A stretch of DNA of 64,000 nucleotides. Source: Ascidia mentula. Taxonomy: Eukaryota > Chordata > Ascidiacea > Phlebobranchia > Ascidiidae. Shown here one piece after another: positions 1 to 12,619 of this stretch (its first letter is position 1; every line of letters starts with the position of its first letter). The translations under genes and the position numbers were made by a program. The stretch covers positions 11,906,501 to 11,970,500 of the forward strand of contig OX387200.1 in NCBI GenBank assembly GCA_947561715.1, given 5' to 3'. The notes under the pieces were generated by a model. The model was not told where the DNA came from. It did no database searches and worked only from the letters and a program-made list of their open reading frames with translations.

Positions 1-56
1 GCACTGCAAAAAAATATTTTTCATCGAAAAGTCATATACTGCAAAATGGACAAGTG

Positions 57-194
57 CTGAAATCGCATAGTTACATACGTTGTGCAACCGCAAAAGCAAT
101 ACTGGAATATCAGCGTTGTCCACTGTATAATAAAGCTTGTACTGCAAAAAAATATTTTTCATCGAAAAGTCATATACTGCAAAATGGACAAGTG
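57..194 (+). repeat. Reference satellite monomer (first complete copy in the phase used here)
   Basis: I number monomers from the CTG of GTGCTGAAATCG. A consensus copy has 49 G+C of 138. It holds one HindIII site (AAGCTT), one near-palindrome GTTGTGCAAC that becomes perfect in the GTTGCGCAAC variant, a 12-bp palindrome AAAAATATTTTT, a short hairpin-capable TTTTC-ATC-GAAAA next to it, and an AATAAA hexamer inside TATAATAAAGC. The word ACTGCAAAA occurs twice about 35 bp apart, a weak hint of an older, shorter sub-repeat. The main recurrent variants are TCG/TCT, CAT/CAC, TAC/TGC/TTC, CGT/AGT/CAT, GAG/GAA, TAT/TAC, TTT/TGT, AAT/AAC, ACTGCA/ACTGAA/AATGAA, TCATCG/TTATCG/TTGTCG and GGACAA/AGAAAA/GCACAA. 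Confidence 0.95.
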
Positions 195-280
195 CTGAAA
201 TCGCATAGTTACATACGTTGTGCAACCGCAAAAGCAATACTGGAATATCAGCGTTGTCCACTGTATAACAAAGCTTGTAC

Positions 281-300
281 TGAAAAAACATTATTTTTTG
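281..300 (+). repeat. 139-bp monomer insertion tract (first of six)
   Basis: The tract reads TGAAAAAACATTATTTTTTG instead of the usual TGAAAAAAATTATTTTTTG, one base longer, making a 139-bp monomer and shifting the repeat-phase frame by +1. The same variant starts at 2,904, 5,113, 7,598, 9,669 and 9,946 and is absent elsewhere, so it is diagnostic of HOR family A. Confidence 0.9.
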
Positions 301-1250
301 TCGAAAAGTCACATACTGCAAAATGGACAAGTGCTGAAATCGCATAGTTAAATACGTTGTGCAACCGCAAAAGCAATACTGGAGTATCAGCGTTTTCCAC
401 TGTATAATAAAGCTTGTACTGCAAAAAAATATTTTTCATCGAAAAGTCATATACTGCAAAATGGACAAGTGCTGAAATCGCATAGTTAAATACGTTGTGC
501 AACCGCAAAAGCAATACTGGAGTATCAGCGTTTTCCACTGTATAATAAAGCTTGTACTGCAAAAAAATATTTTTCATCGAAAAGTCATATACTGCAAAAT
601 GGACAAGTGCTGAAATCGCATAGATACATACGTTGTGCAACCGCAAAAGCAATACTGGAGTATCAGCGTTTTCCACTGTATAATAAAGCTTGTACTGCAA
701 AAAAATATTTTTCATCGAAAAGTCATATACTGCAAAATGGACAAGTGCTGAAATCGCATAGTTACATACGTTGTGCAACCGCAAAAGCAATACTGGAATA
801 TCAGCGTTGTCCACTGTATAACAAAGCTTGTACTGAAAAAAATTATTTTTTGTCGAAAAGTCACATACTGCAAAATGGACAAGTGCTGAAATCTCATAGT
901 TACATACGTTGTGCAACCGCAAAAGCAATACTGGAGTATCAGCGTTTTCCACTGTATAATAAAGCTTGCACTGCAAAAAAATATTTTTCATCGAAAAGTC
1001 ATATACTGCAAAATGGACAAGTGCTGAAATCGCATAGTTACATACGTTGTGCAACCGCAAAAGCAATACTGGAATATCAGCGTTGTCCACTGTATAATAA
1101 AGCTTGTACTGCAAAAAAATATTTTTCATCGAAAAGTCATATACTGCAAAATGGACAAGTGCTGAAATCGCATAGTTACATACGTTGTGCAACCGCAAAA
1201 GCAATACTGGAATATCAGCGTTGTCCACTGTATAATAAAGCTTGTGCTGA

Positions 1251-1260
1251 ATATATATAT
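1251..1260 (+). repeat. (AT)5 tract inside one family A monomer type
   Basis: A GCTGAATATATATATTTTTT monomer replaces the normal A-run/T-run tract by an AT dinucleotide run. It recurs at the same HOR position near 6,082 and 10,915 (offsets 4,832 and 4,833), so it arose before the HOR amplification. Confidence 0.85.
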
Positions 1261-3784
1261 TTTTTATCGAAAATTCATATACTGCAAAATGGACAAGTGC
1301 TGAAATCGCACAGTTACATACGTTGTGCAACCGCAAAAGCAATACTGGAGTATCAGCGTTTTCCACTGTATAATAAAGCTTGTGCTGAAAAAATATATTT
1401 TTTATCGAAAATTCATATACTGCAAAATGGACAAGTGCCGAAATCGCACAGTTACATACGTTGTGCAACAGCAAAAGCAATACTGGAGTACCAGCGTTTT
1501 CCCCTGTATAATAAAGCTTGTACTGCAAAAAAATATTTTTTATCGAAAATTCATACACTGCAAAATAGACAAGTGCTGAAATCGCACAGTTGCATACGTT
1601 GTGCAACCGCAAAAGCAATACTGGAATACCAGCGTTTTCCACTGTATAACAAAGCTTGTACTGAAAAAAATTATTTTTTATCGAAAAGTCATATACTGCA
1701 AAATGGACAAGTGCTGAAATCTCATAGTTACATACGTTGTGCAACCGCAAAAGCAATACTGGAATACCAGCGTTTTCCACTGTATAACAAAGCTTGTACT
1801 GAAAAAAATTATTTTTTATCGAAAAGTCATATACTGCAAAATGGACAAGTGCTGAAATCTCATAGTTACATACGTTGTGCAACCGCAAAAGCAATACTGG
1901 AGTATCAGCGTTTTCCACTGTATAATAAAGCTTGTACTGAAAAAAAATATTTTTTATCGAAAAGTCATATACTGCAAAATGGACAAGTGCTGAAATCGCA
2001 CAGTTACATACGTTGTGCAACCGCAAAAGCAATACTTGAGTACCAGCGTTTTCCACTGTATAATAAAGCTTGTACTGAAAAAAAATATTTTTTATCGAAA
2101 AGTCATATACTGCAAAATGGACAAGTGCTGAAATCGCACAGTTACATACGTTGTGCAACCGCAAAAGCAATACTGGAGTATCAGCGTTTTCCACTGTATA
2201 ATAAAGCTTGTGCTGAAAAAATATATTTTTTATCGAAAATTCATATACTGCAAAATGGAAAAGTGCCGAAATCGCACAGTTACATACGTTGTGCAACAGC
2301 AAAAGCAATACTGGAGTACCAGCGTTTTCCCCTGTATAATAAAGCTTGTACTGCAAAAAAATATTTTTCATCGAAAAGTCATATACTGCAAAATGGACAA
2401 GTGCTGAAATCGCATAGATACATACGTTGTGCAACCGCAAAAGCAATACTGGAGTATCAGCGTTTTCCACTGTATAATAAAGCTTGTACTGCAAAAAAAT
2501 ATTTTTCATCGAAAAGTCATATACTGCAAAATGGACAAGTGCTGAAATCGCATAGTTACATACGTTGTGCAACCGCAAAAGCAATACTGGAATATCAGCG
2601 TTGTCCACTGTATAACAAAGCTTGTACTGAAAAAAATTATTTTTTGTCGAAAAGTCACATACTGCAAAATGGACAAGTGCTGAAATCTCATAGTTACATA
2701 CGTTGTGCAACCGCAAAAGCAATACTGGAGTATCAGCGTTTTCCACTGTATAATAAAGCTTGCACTGCAAAAAAATATTTTTCATCGAAAAGTCATATAC
2801 TGCAAAATGGACAAGTGCTGAAATCGCATAGTTACATACGTTGTGCAACCGCAAAAGCAATACTGGAATATCAGCGTTGTCCACTGTATAACAAAGCTTG
2901 TACTGAAAAAACATTATTTTTTGTCGAAAAGTCACATACTGCAAAATGGACAAGTGCTGAAATCTCATAGTTACATACGTTGTGCAACCGCAAAAGCAAT
3001 ACTGGAGTATCAGCGTTTTCCACTGTATAATAAAGCTTGCACTGCAAAAAAATATTTTTCATCGAAAAGTCATATACTGCAAAATGGACAAGTGCTGAAA
3101 TCGCATAGTTACATACGTTGTGCAACCGCAAAAGCAATACTGGAATATCAGCGTTGTCCACTGTATAATAAAGCTTGTACTGCAAAAAAATATTTTTCAT
3201 CGAAAAGTCATATACTGCAAAATGGACAAGTGCTGAAATCGCATAGTTACATACGTTGTGCAACCGCAAAAGCAATACTGGAGTATCAGCGTTTTCCACT
3301 GTATAATAAAGCTTGTACTGCAAAAAAATATTTTTCATCGAAAAGTCATATACTGCAAAATGGACAAGTGCTGAAATCGCACAGTTACATACGTTGTGCA
3401 ACCGCAAAAGCAATACTTGAGTACCAGCGTTTTCCACTGTATAATAAAGCTTGTACTGAAAAAAAATATTTTTTATCGAAAAGTCATATACTGCAAAATG
3501 GACAAGTGCTGAAATCGCACAGTTACATACGTTGTGCAACCGCAAAAGCAATACTGGAGTACCAGCGTTTTCCCCTGTATAATAAAGCTTGTACTGCAAA
3601 AAAATATTTTTTATCGAAAATTCATACACTGCAAAATAGACAAGTGCTGAAATCGCACAGTTGCATACGTTGTGCAACCGCAAAAGCAATACTGGAATAC
3701 CAGCGTTTTCCACTGTATAACAAAGCTTGTACTGAAAAAAATTATTTTTTATCGAAAAGTCATATACTGCAAAATGCACAAGTG

Positions 3785-4474
3785 CTGAAATCGCACAGTT
3801 ACATACGTTGTGCAACCGCAAAAGCAATACTGGAGTATCAGCGTTTTCCACTGTATAATAAAGCTTGTAGTGCAAAAAAATATTTTTCATCGAAAAGTCA
3901 TATACTGCAAAATGGACAAGTGCTGAAATCGCATAGTTACATACGTTGTGCAACCGCAAAAGCAATACTGGAGTATCAGCGTTTTCCACTGTATAATAAA
4001 GCTTGTACTGCAAAAAAATATTTTTCATCGAAAAGTCATATACTGCAAAATGGACAAGTGCTGAAATCGCATAGTTACATACGTTGTGCAACCGCAAAAG
4101 CAATACTGGAGTATCAGCGTTTTCCACTGTATAATAAAGCTTGTACTGCAAAAAAATATTTTTCATCCAAAAGTCATATACTGCAAAATGGACAAGTGCT
4201 GAAATCGCATAGTTACATACGTTGTGCAACCGCAAAAGCAATACTGGAGTATCAGCGTTTTCCACTGTATAATAAAGCTTGTACTGCAAAAAAATATTTT
4301 TCATCGAAAAGTCATATACTGCAAAATGGACAAGTGCTGAAATCGCATAGTTAAATACGTTGTGCAACCGCAAAAGCAATACTGGAGTATCAGCGTTTTC
4401 CACTGTATAATAAAGCTTGTACTGCAAAAAAATATTTTTCATCGAAAAGTCATATACTGCAAAATGGACAAGTG
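3785..4474 (+). repeat. Five-monomer cassette with AGTGCA and TAA monomers, occurrence 1
   Basis: The cassette is preceded by a GCACAAGTG monomer end, begins with a monomer carrying GCTTGTAGTGCA, continues with further ACTGCA/TTTTTCATCG monomers, and includes a monomer with CATAGTTAAATACG (TAA in the plus repeat frame at 4,352-4,354). It recurs in family A copy 2 (8,617-9,306) and, in a slightly diverged form, inside the distant D and E regions, so it is shared between HOR families. Confidence 0.82.
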
Positions 4475-4832
4475 CTGAAATCGCATAGATACATACGTTG
4501 TGCAACCGCAAAAGCAATACTGGAGTATCAGCGTTTTCCACTGTATAATAAAGCTTGTACTGCAAAAAAATATTTTTCATCGAAAAGTCATATACTGCAA
4601 AATGGACAAGTGCTGAAATCGCATAGTTACATACGTTGTGCAACCGCAAAAGCAATACTGGAATATCAGCGTTGTCCACTGTATAACAAAGCTTGTACTG
4701 AAAAAAATTATTTTTTGTCGAAAAGTCACATACTGCAAAATGGACAAGTGCTGAAATCTCATAGTTACATACGTTGTGCAACCGCAAAAGCAATACTGGA
4801 GTATCAGCGTTTTCCACTGTATAATAAAGCTT

Positions 4833-7800
4833 GCACTGCAAAAAAATATTTTTCATCGAAAAGTCATATACTGCAAAATGGACAAGTGCTGAAATCGCAT
4901 AGTTACATACGTTGTGCAACCGCAAAAGCAATACTGGAATATCAGCGTTGTCCACTGTATAATAAAGCTTGTACTGCAAAAAAATATTTTTCATCGAAAA
5001 GTCATATACTGCAAAATGGACAAGTGCTGAAATCGCATAGTTACATACGTTGTGCAACCGCAAAAGCAATACTGGAATATCAGCGTTGTCCACTGTATAA
5101 CAAAGCTTGTACTGAAAAAACATTATTTTTTGTCGAAAAGTCACATACTGCAAAATGGACAAGTGCTGAAATCGCATAGTTAAATACGTTGTGCAACCGC
5201 AAAAGCAATACTGGAGTATCAGCGTTTTCCACTGTATAATAAAGCTTGTACTGCAAAAAAATATTTTTCATCGAAAAGTCATATACTGCAAAATGGACAA
5301 GTGCTGAAATCGCATAGTTAAATACGTTGTGCAACCGCAAAAGCAATACTGGAGTATCAGCGTTTTCCACTGTATAATAAAGCTTGTACTGCAAAAAAAT
5401 ATTTTTCATCGAAAAGTCATATACTGCAAAATGGACAAGTGCTGAAATCGCATAGATACATACGTTGTGCAACCGCAAAAGCAATACTGGAGTATCAGCG
5501 TTTTCCACTGTATAATAAAGCTTGTACTGCAAAAAAATATTTTTCATCGAAAAGTCATATACTGCAAAATGGACAAGTGCTGAAATCGCATAGTTACATA
5601 CGTTGTGCAACCGCAAAAGCAATACTGGAATATCAGCGTTGTCCACTGTATAACAAAGCTTGTACTGAAAAAAATTATTTTTTGTCGAAAAGTCACATAC
5701 TGCAAAATGGACAAGTGCTGAAATCTCATAGTTACATACGTTGTGCAACCGCAAAAGCAATACTGGAGTATCAGCGTTTTCCACTGTATAATAAAGCTTG
5801 CACTGCAAAAAAATATTTTTCATCGAAAAGTCATATACTGCAAAATGGACAAGTGCTGAAATCGCATAGTTACATACGTTGTGCAACCGCAAAAGCAATA
5901 CTGGAATATCAGCGTTGTCCACTGTATAATAAAGCTTGTACTGCAAAAAAATATTTTTCATCGAAAAGTCATACACTGCAAAATGGACAAGTGCTGAAAT
6001 CGCATAGTTACATACGTTGTGCAACCGCAAAAGCAATACTGGAATATCAGCGTTGTCCACTGTATAATAAAGCTTGTGCTGAATATATATATTTTTTATC
6101 GAAAATTCATATACTGCAAAATGGACAAGTGCTGAAATCGCACAGTTACATACGTTGTGCAACCGCAAAAGCAATACTGGAGTATCAGCGTTTTCCACTG
6201 TATAATAAAGCTTGTGCTGAAAAAATATATTTTTTATCGAAAATTCATATACTGCAAAATGGACAAGTGCCGAAATCGCACAGTTACATACGTTGTGCAA
6301 CAACAAAAGCAATACTGGAGTACCAGCGTTTTCCCCTGTATAATAAAGCTTGTACTGCAAAAAAATATTTTTTATCGAAAATTCATACACTGCAAAATAG
6401 ACAAGTGCTGAAATCGCACAGTTGCATACGTTGTGCAACCGCAAAAGCAATACTGGAATACCAGCGTTTTCCACTGTATAACAAAGCTTGTACTGAAAAA
6501 AATTATTTTTTATCGAAAAGTCATATACTGCAAAATGGACAAGTGCTGAAATCTCATAGTTACATACGTTGTGCAACCGCAAAAGCAATACTGGAATACC
6601 AGCGTTTTCCACTGTATAACAAAGCTTGTACTGAAAAAAATTATTTTTTATCGAAAAGTCATATACTGCAAAATGGACAAGTGCTGAAATCTCATAGTTA
6701 CATACGTTGTGCAACCGCAAAAGCAATACTGGAGTATCAGCGTTTTCCACTGTATAATAAAGCTTGTACTGAAAAAAAATATTTTTTATCGAAAAGTCAT
6801 ATACTGCAAAATGGACAAGTGCTGAAATCGCACAGTTACATACGTTGTGCAACCGCAAAAGCAATACTTGAGTACCAGCGTTTTCCACTGTATAATAAAG
6901 CTTGTACTGAAAAAAAATATTTTTTATCGAAAAGTCATATACTGCAAAATGGACAAGTGCTGAAATCGCACAGTTACATACGTTGTGCAACCGCAAAAGC
7001 AATACTGGAGTATCAGCGTTTTCCACTGTATAATAAAGCTTGTGCTGAAAAAATATATTTTTTATCGAAAATTCATATACTGCAAAATGGAAAAGTGCCG
7101 AAATCGCACAGTTACATACGTTGTGCAACAGCAAAAGCAATACTGGAATACCAGCGTTTTCCCCTGTATAATAAAGCTTGTACTGCAAAAAAATATTTTT
7201 TATCGAAAATTCATACACTGCAAAATAGACAAGTGCTGAAATCGCACAGTTGCATACGTTGTGCAACCGCAAAAGCAATACTGGAATATCAGCGTTGTCC
7301 ACTGTATAACAAAGCTTGTACTGAAAAAAATTATTTTTTGTCGAAAAGTCACATACTGCAAAATGGACAAGTGCTGAAATCTCATAGTTACATACGTTGT
7401 GCAACCGCAAAAGCAATACTGGAGTATCAGCGTTTTCCACTGTATAATAAAGCTTGCACTGCAAAAAAATATTTTTCATCGAAAAGTCATATACTGCAAA
7501 ATGGACAAGTGCTGAAATCGCATAGTTACATACGTTGTGCAACCGCAAAAGCAATACTGGAATATCAGCGTTGTCCACTGTATAACAAAGCTTGTACTGA
7601 AAAAACATTATTTTTTGTCGAAAAGTCACATACTGCAAAATGGACAAGTGCTGAAATCTCATAGTTACATACGTTGTGCAACCGCAAAAGCAATACTGGA
7701 GTATCAGCGTTTTCCACTGTATAATAAAGCTTGCACTGCAAAAAAATATTTTTCATCGAAAAGTCATATACTGCAAAATGGACAAGTGCTGAAATCGCAT

Positions 7801-9665
7801 AGTTACATACGTTGTGCAACCGCAAAAGCAATACTGGAATATCAGCGTTGTCCACTGTATAATAAAGCTTGTACTGCAAAAAAATATTTTTCATCGAAAA
7901 GTCATATACTGCAAAATGGACAAGTGCTGAAATCGCATAGTTACATACGTTGTGCAACCGCAAAAGCAATACTGGAGTATCAGCGTTTTCCACTGTATAA
8001 TAAAGCTTGTACTGCAAAAAAATATTTTTCATCGAAAAGTCATATACTGCAAAATGGACAAGTGCTGAAATCGCACAGTTACATACGTTGTGCAACCGCA
8101 AAAGCAATACTTGAGTACCAGCGTTTTCCACTGTATAATAAAGCTTGTACTGAAAAAAAATATTTTTTATCGAAAAGTCATATACTGCAAAATGGACAAG
8201 TGCTGAAATCGCACAGTTACATACGTTGTGCAACCGCAAAAGCAATACTGGAGTATCAGCGTTTTCCACTGTATAATAAAGCTTGTGCTGAAAAAATATA
8301 TTTTTTATCGAAAATTCATATACTGCAAAATGGAAAAGTGCCGAAATCGCACAGTTACATACGTTGTGCAACAGCAAAAGCAATACTGGAGTACCAGCGT
8401 TTTCCCCTGTATAATAAAGCTTGTACTGCAAAAAAATATTTTTTATCGAAAATTCATACACTGCAAAATAGACAAGTGCTGAAATCGCACAGTTGCATAC
8501 GTTGTGCAACCGCAAAAGCAATACTGGAATACCAGCGTTTTCCACGGTATAACAAAGCTTGTACTGAAAAAAATTATTTTTTATCGAAAAGTCATATACT
8601 GCAAAATGCACAAGTGCTGAAATCGCACAGTTACATACGTTGTGCAACCGCAAAAGCAATACTGGAGTATCAGCGTTTTCCACTGTATAATAAAGCTTGT
8701 AGTGCAAAAAAATATTTTTCATCGAAAAGTCATATACTGCAAAATGGACAAGTGCTGAAATCGCATAGTTACATACGTTGTGCAACCGCAAAAGCAATAC
8801 TGGAGTATCAGCGTTTTCCACTGTATAATAAAGCTTGTACTGCAAAAAAATATTTTTCATCGAAAAGTCATATACTGCAAAATGGACAAGTGCTGAAATC
8901 GCATAGTTACATACGTTGTGCAACCGCAAAAGCAATACTGGAGTATCAGCGTTTTCCACTGTATAATAAAGCTTGTACTGCAAAAAAATATTTTTCATCC
9001 AAAAGTCATATACTGCAAAATGGACAAGTGCTGAAATCGCATAGTTACATACGTTGTGCAACCGCAAAAGCAATACTGGAGTATCAGCGTTTTCCACTGT
9101 ATAATAAAGCTTGTACTGCAAAAAAATATTTTTCATCGAAAAGTCATATACTGCAAAATGGACAAGTGCTGAAATCGCATAGTTAAATACGTTGTGCAAC
9201 CGCAAAAGCAATACTGGAGTATCAGCGTTTTCCACTGTATAATAAAGCTTGTACTGCAAAAAAATATTTTTCATCGAAAAGTCATATACTGCAAAATGGA
9301 CAAGTGCTGAAATCGCATAGATACATACGTTGTGCAACCGCAAAAGCAATACTGGAGTATCAGCGTTTTCCACTGTATAATAAAGCTTGTACTGCAAAAA
9401 AATATTTTTCATCGAAAAGTCATATACTGCAAAATGGACAAGTGCTGAAATCGCATAGTTACATACGTTGTGCAACCGCAAAAGCAATACTGGAATATCA
9501 GCGTTGTCCACTGTATAACAAAGCTTGTACTGAAAAAAATTATTTTTTGTCGAAAAGTCACATACTGCAAAATGGACAAGTGCTGAAATCGCATAGTTAC
9601 ATACGTTGTGCAACCGCAAAAGCAATACTGGAATATCAGCGTTGTCCACTGTATAACAAAGCTTG
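4833..9665 (+). repeat. HOR family A, copy 2 (35 monomers, 4,833 bp)
   Basis: Same monomer order as copy 1, with whole-monomer differences. It is one monomer shorter near 7,140-7,240, one longer near 8,190-8,330, two shorter near 9,440-9,600, and has an extra pair at 9,669-9,946 carrying two 139-bp monomers in close succession. Net length stays at 35 monomers by compensation. Its 139-bp monomers start their insertion tract at 5,113, 7,598, 9,669 and 9,946. Confidence 0.85.
8617..9306 (+). repeat. Five-monomer cassette, occurrence 2
   Basis: Same monomer order as 3,785-4,474 at an offset of exactly 4,832, including the TAA-bearing CATAGTTAAATACG monomer ending at 9,186. Confidence 0.85.
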
Positions 9666-12422
9666 TACTGAAAAAACATTATTTTTTGTCGAAAAGTCAC
9701 ATACTGCAAAATGGACAAGTGCTGAAATCGCATAGTTACATACGTTGTGCAACCGCAAAAGCAATACTGGAATATCAGCGTTGTCCACTGTATAATAAAG
9801 CTTGTACTGCAAAAAAATATTTTTCATCGAAAAGTCATATACTGCAAAATGGACAAGTGCTGAAATCGCATAGTTACATACGTTGTGCAACCGCAAAAGC
9901 AATACTGGAATATCAGCGTTGTCCACTGTATAACAAAGCTTGTACTGAAAAAACATTATTTTTTGTCGAAAAGTCACATACTGCAAAATGGACAAGTGCT
10001 GAAATCGCATAGTTAAATACGTTGTGCAACCGCAAAAGCAATACTGGAGTATCAGCGTTTTCCACTGTATAATAAAGCTTGTACTGCAAAAAAATATTTT
10101 TCATCGAAAAGTCATATACTGCAAAATGGACAAGTGCTGAAATCGCATAGTTAAATACGTTGTGCAACCGCAAAAGCAATACTGGAGTATCAGCGTTTTC
10201 CACTGTATAATAAAGCTTGTACTGCAAAAAAATATTTTTCATCGAAAAGTCATATACTGCAAAATGGACAAGTGCTGAAATCGCATAGATACATACGTTG
10301 TGCAACCGCAAAAGCAATACTGGAGTATCAGCGTTTTCCACTGTATAATAAAGCTTGTACTGCAAAAAAATATTTTTCATCGAAAAGTCATATACTGCAA
10401 AATGGACAAGTGCTGAAATCGCATAGTTACATACGTTGTGCAACCGCAAAAGCAATACTGGAATATCAGCGTTGTCCACTGTATAACAAAGCTTGTACTG
10501 AAAAAAATTATTTTTTGTCGAAAAGTCACATACTGCAAAATGGACAAGTGCTGAAATCTCATAGTTACATACGTTGTGCAACCGCAAAAGCAATACTGGA
10601 GTATCAGCGTTTTCCACTGTATAATAAAGCTTGCACTGCAAAAAAATATTTTTCATCGAAAAGTCATATACTGCAAAATGGACAAGTGCTGAAATCGCAT
10701 AGTTACATACGTTGTGCAACCGCAAAAGCAATACTGGAATATCAGCGTTGTCCACTGTATAATAAAGCTTGTACTGAAAAAAAATATTTTTCATCGAAAA
10801 GTCATATACTGCAAAATGGACAAGTGCTGAAATCGCATAGTTACATACGTTGTGCAACCGCAAAAGCAATACTGGAATATCAGCGTTGTCCACTGTATAA
10901 TAAAGCTTGTGCTGAATATATATATTTTTTATCGAAAATTCATATACTGCAAAATGGACAAGTGCTGAAATCGCACAGTTACATACGTTGTGCAACCGCA
11001 AAAGCAATACTGGAGTATCAGCGTTTTCCACTGTATAATAAAGCTTGTGCTGAAAAAATATATTTTTTATCGAAAATTCATATACTGCAAAATGGACAAG
11101 TGCCGAAATCGCACAGTTACATACGTTGTGCAACAGCAAAAGCAATACTGGAGTACCAGCGTTTTCCCCTGTATAATAAAGCTTGTACTGCAAAAAAATA
11201 TTTTTTATCGAAAATTCATACACTGCAAAATAGACAAGTGCTGAAATCGCACAGTTGCATACGTTGTGCAACCGCAAAAGCAATACTGGAATACCAGCGT
11301 TTTCCACTGTATAACAAAGCTTGTACTGAAAAAAATTATTTTTTATCGAAAAGTCATATACTGCAAAATGGACAAGTGCTGAAATCTCATAGTTACATAC
11401 GTTGTGCAACCGCAAAAGCAATACTGGAGTACCAGCGTTTTCCACTGTATAACAAAGCTTGTACTGAAAAAAATTATTTTTTATCGAAAAGTCATATACT
11501 GCAAAATGGACAAGTGCTGAAATCTCATAGTTACATACGTTGTGCAACCGCAAAAGCAATACTGGAGTATCAGCGTTTTCCACTGTATAATAAAGCTTGT
11601 ACTGAAAAAAAATATTTTTTATCGAAAAGTCATATACTGCAAAATGGACAAGTGCTGAAATCGCACAGTTACATACGTTGTGCAACCGCAAAAGCAATAC
11701 TTGAGTACCAGCGTTTTCCACTGTATAATAAAGCTTGTACTGAAAAAAAATATTTTTTATCGAAAAGTCATATACTGCAAAATGGACAAGTGCTGAAATC
11801 GCACAGTTACATACGTTGTGCAACCGCAAAAGCAATACTGGAGTATCAGCGTTTTCCACTGTATAATAAAGCTTGTGCTGAAAAAATATATTTTTTATCG
11901 AAAATTCATATACTGCAAAATGGAAAAGTGCCGAAATCGCACAGTTACATACGTTGTGCAACAGCAAAAGCAATACTGGAGTACCAGCGTTTTCCCCTGT
12001 ATAATAAAGCTTGTACTGCAAAAAAATATTTTTTATCGAAAATTCATACACTGCAAAATAGACAAGTGCTGAAATCGCACAGTTGCATACGTTGTGCAAC
12101 CGCAAAAGCAATACTGGAATATCAGCGTTGTCCACTGTATAACAAAGCTTGTACTGAAAAAAATTATTTTTTGTCGAAAAGTCACATACTGCAAAATGGA
12201 CAAGTGCTGAAATCTCATAGTTACATACGTTGTGCAACCGCAAAAGCAATACTGGAGTATCAGCGTTTTCCACTGTATAATAAAGCTTGCACTGCAAAAA
12301 AATATTTTTCATCGAAAAGTCATATACTGCAAAATGGACAAGTGCTGAAATCGCATAGTTACATACGTTGTGCAACCGCAAAAGCAATACTGGAATATCA
12401 GCGTTGTCCACTGTATAATAAA
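9666..12422 (+). repeat. HOR family A, copy 3, partial (about 20 monomers)
   Basis: This continues the family A order at an offset of 4,833 from copy 2: stop monomers near 10,014 and 10,152, the CATAGATACATACG monomer near 10,286, the AT-repeat monomer near 10,915 and the paired TGCCGAAATCG monomers near 11,102 and 11,930. The copy ends at a switch to a different monomer set near 12,430. The expected 139-bp monomer at that point is replaced by a 137-bp one. Confidence 0.85.
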
Positions 12423-12619
12423 GCTTGTACTGAAAAAAATATTTTTCATCGAAAAGTCATATACTGCAAATTGGACAAGTGCTGAAATCGCACAGTTGCA
12501 TAAGTTGTGCAACCGCAAAAGCAATATTGGAGTACCAGCGTTTTCCACTGTATAATAAAGCTTGTAATGAAAAAAATTATTTTTTATCGAAAAGTCATAT
12601 ACTGCAAATAGGACAAGTG
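12423..12619 (+). repeat. Junction between HOR family A and family B
   Basis: Left of this point monomers follow family A order. At 12,431 a 137-bp monomer (TGAAAAAAATATTTTTCATC, one A fewer) occurs, followed by a unique GCAAATTGGAC variant near 12,468. From about 12,482 monomers of the GCTTGTAATGAAAA and GCAAATAGGAC types appear for the first time. The monomer phase continues across the join with only the 1-base loss. Confidence 0.8.

Larger units (their letters stand above)
1..4832 (+). repeat. HOR family A, copy 1 (35 monomers, 4,832 bp)
   Basis: Position 1 (GCACTGCAAAA) matches position 4,833 and the monomer order then repeats. Shared markers displaced by 4,832 are the 139-bp monomer at 281 and 5,113, the CATAGATACATACG monomer at 621 and 5,453, and the AT-repeat monomer at about 1,250 and 6,082. 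The unit splits into 19 + 16 monomers between successive 139-bp monomers (281, 2,904, 5,113). Around 2,340-2,560 this copy carries an inserted or converted stretch with a second CATAGATACATACG monomer where copies 2 and 3 have a TTATCGAAAATT monomer, so it is locally rearranged. Confidence 0.88.

Noticed and set aside
712..897. Recurrent 61-codon minus frames beginning MRFQHLSILQYM and 84-codon plus frames beginning MQPQKQYW
   Set aside because: They recur at monomer spacing wherever one frame is open for a little over one unit; shadows of the repeat.
12423..12619. Transposon insertion at the family A/B boundary
   Set aside because: The monomer phase continues across the join with a one-base loss and no foreign sequence or target-site duplication.
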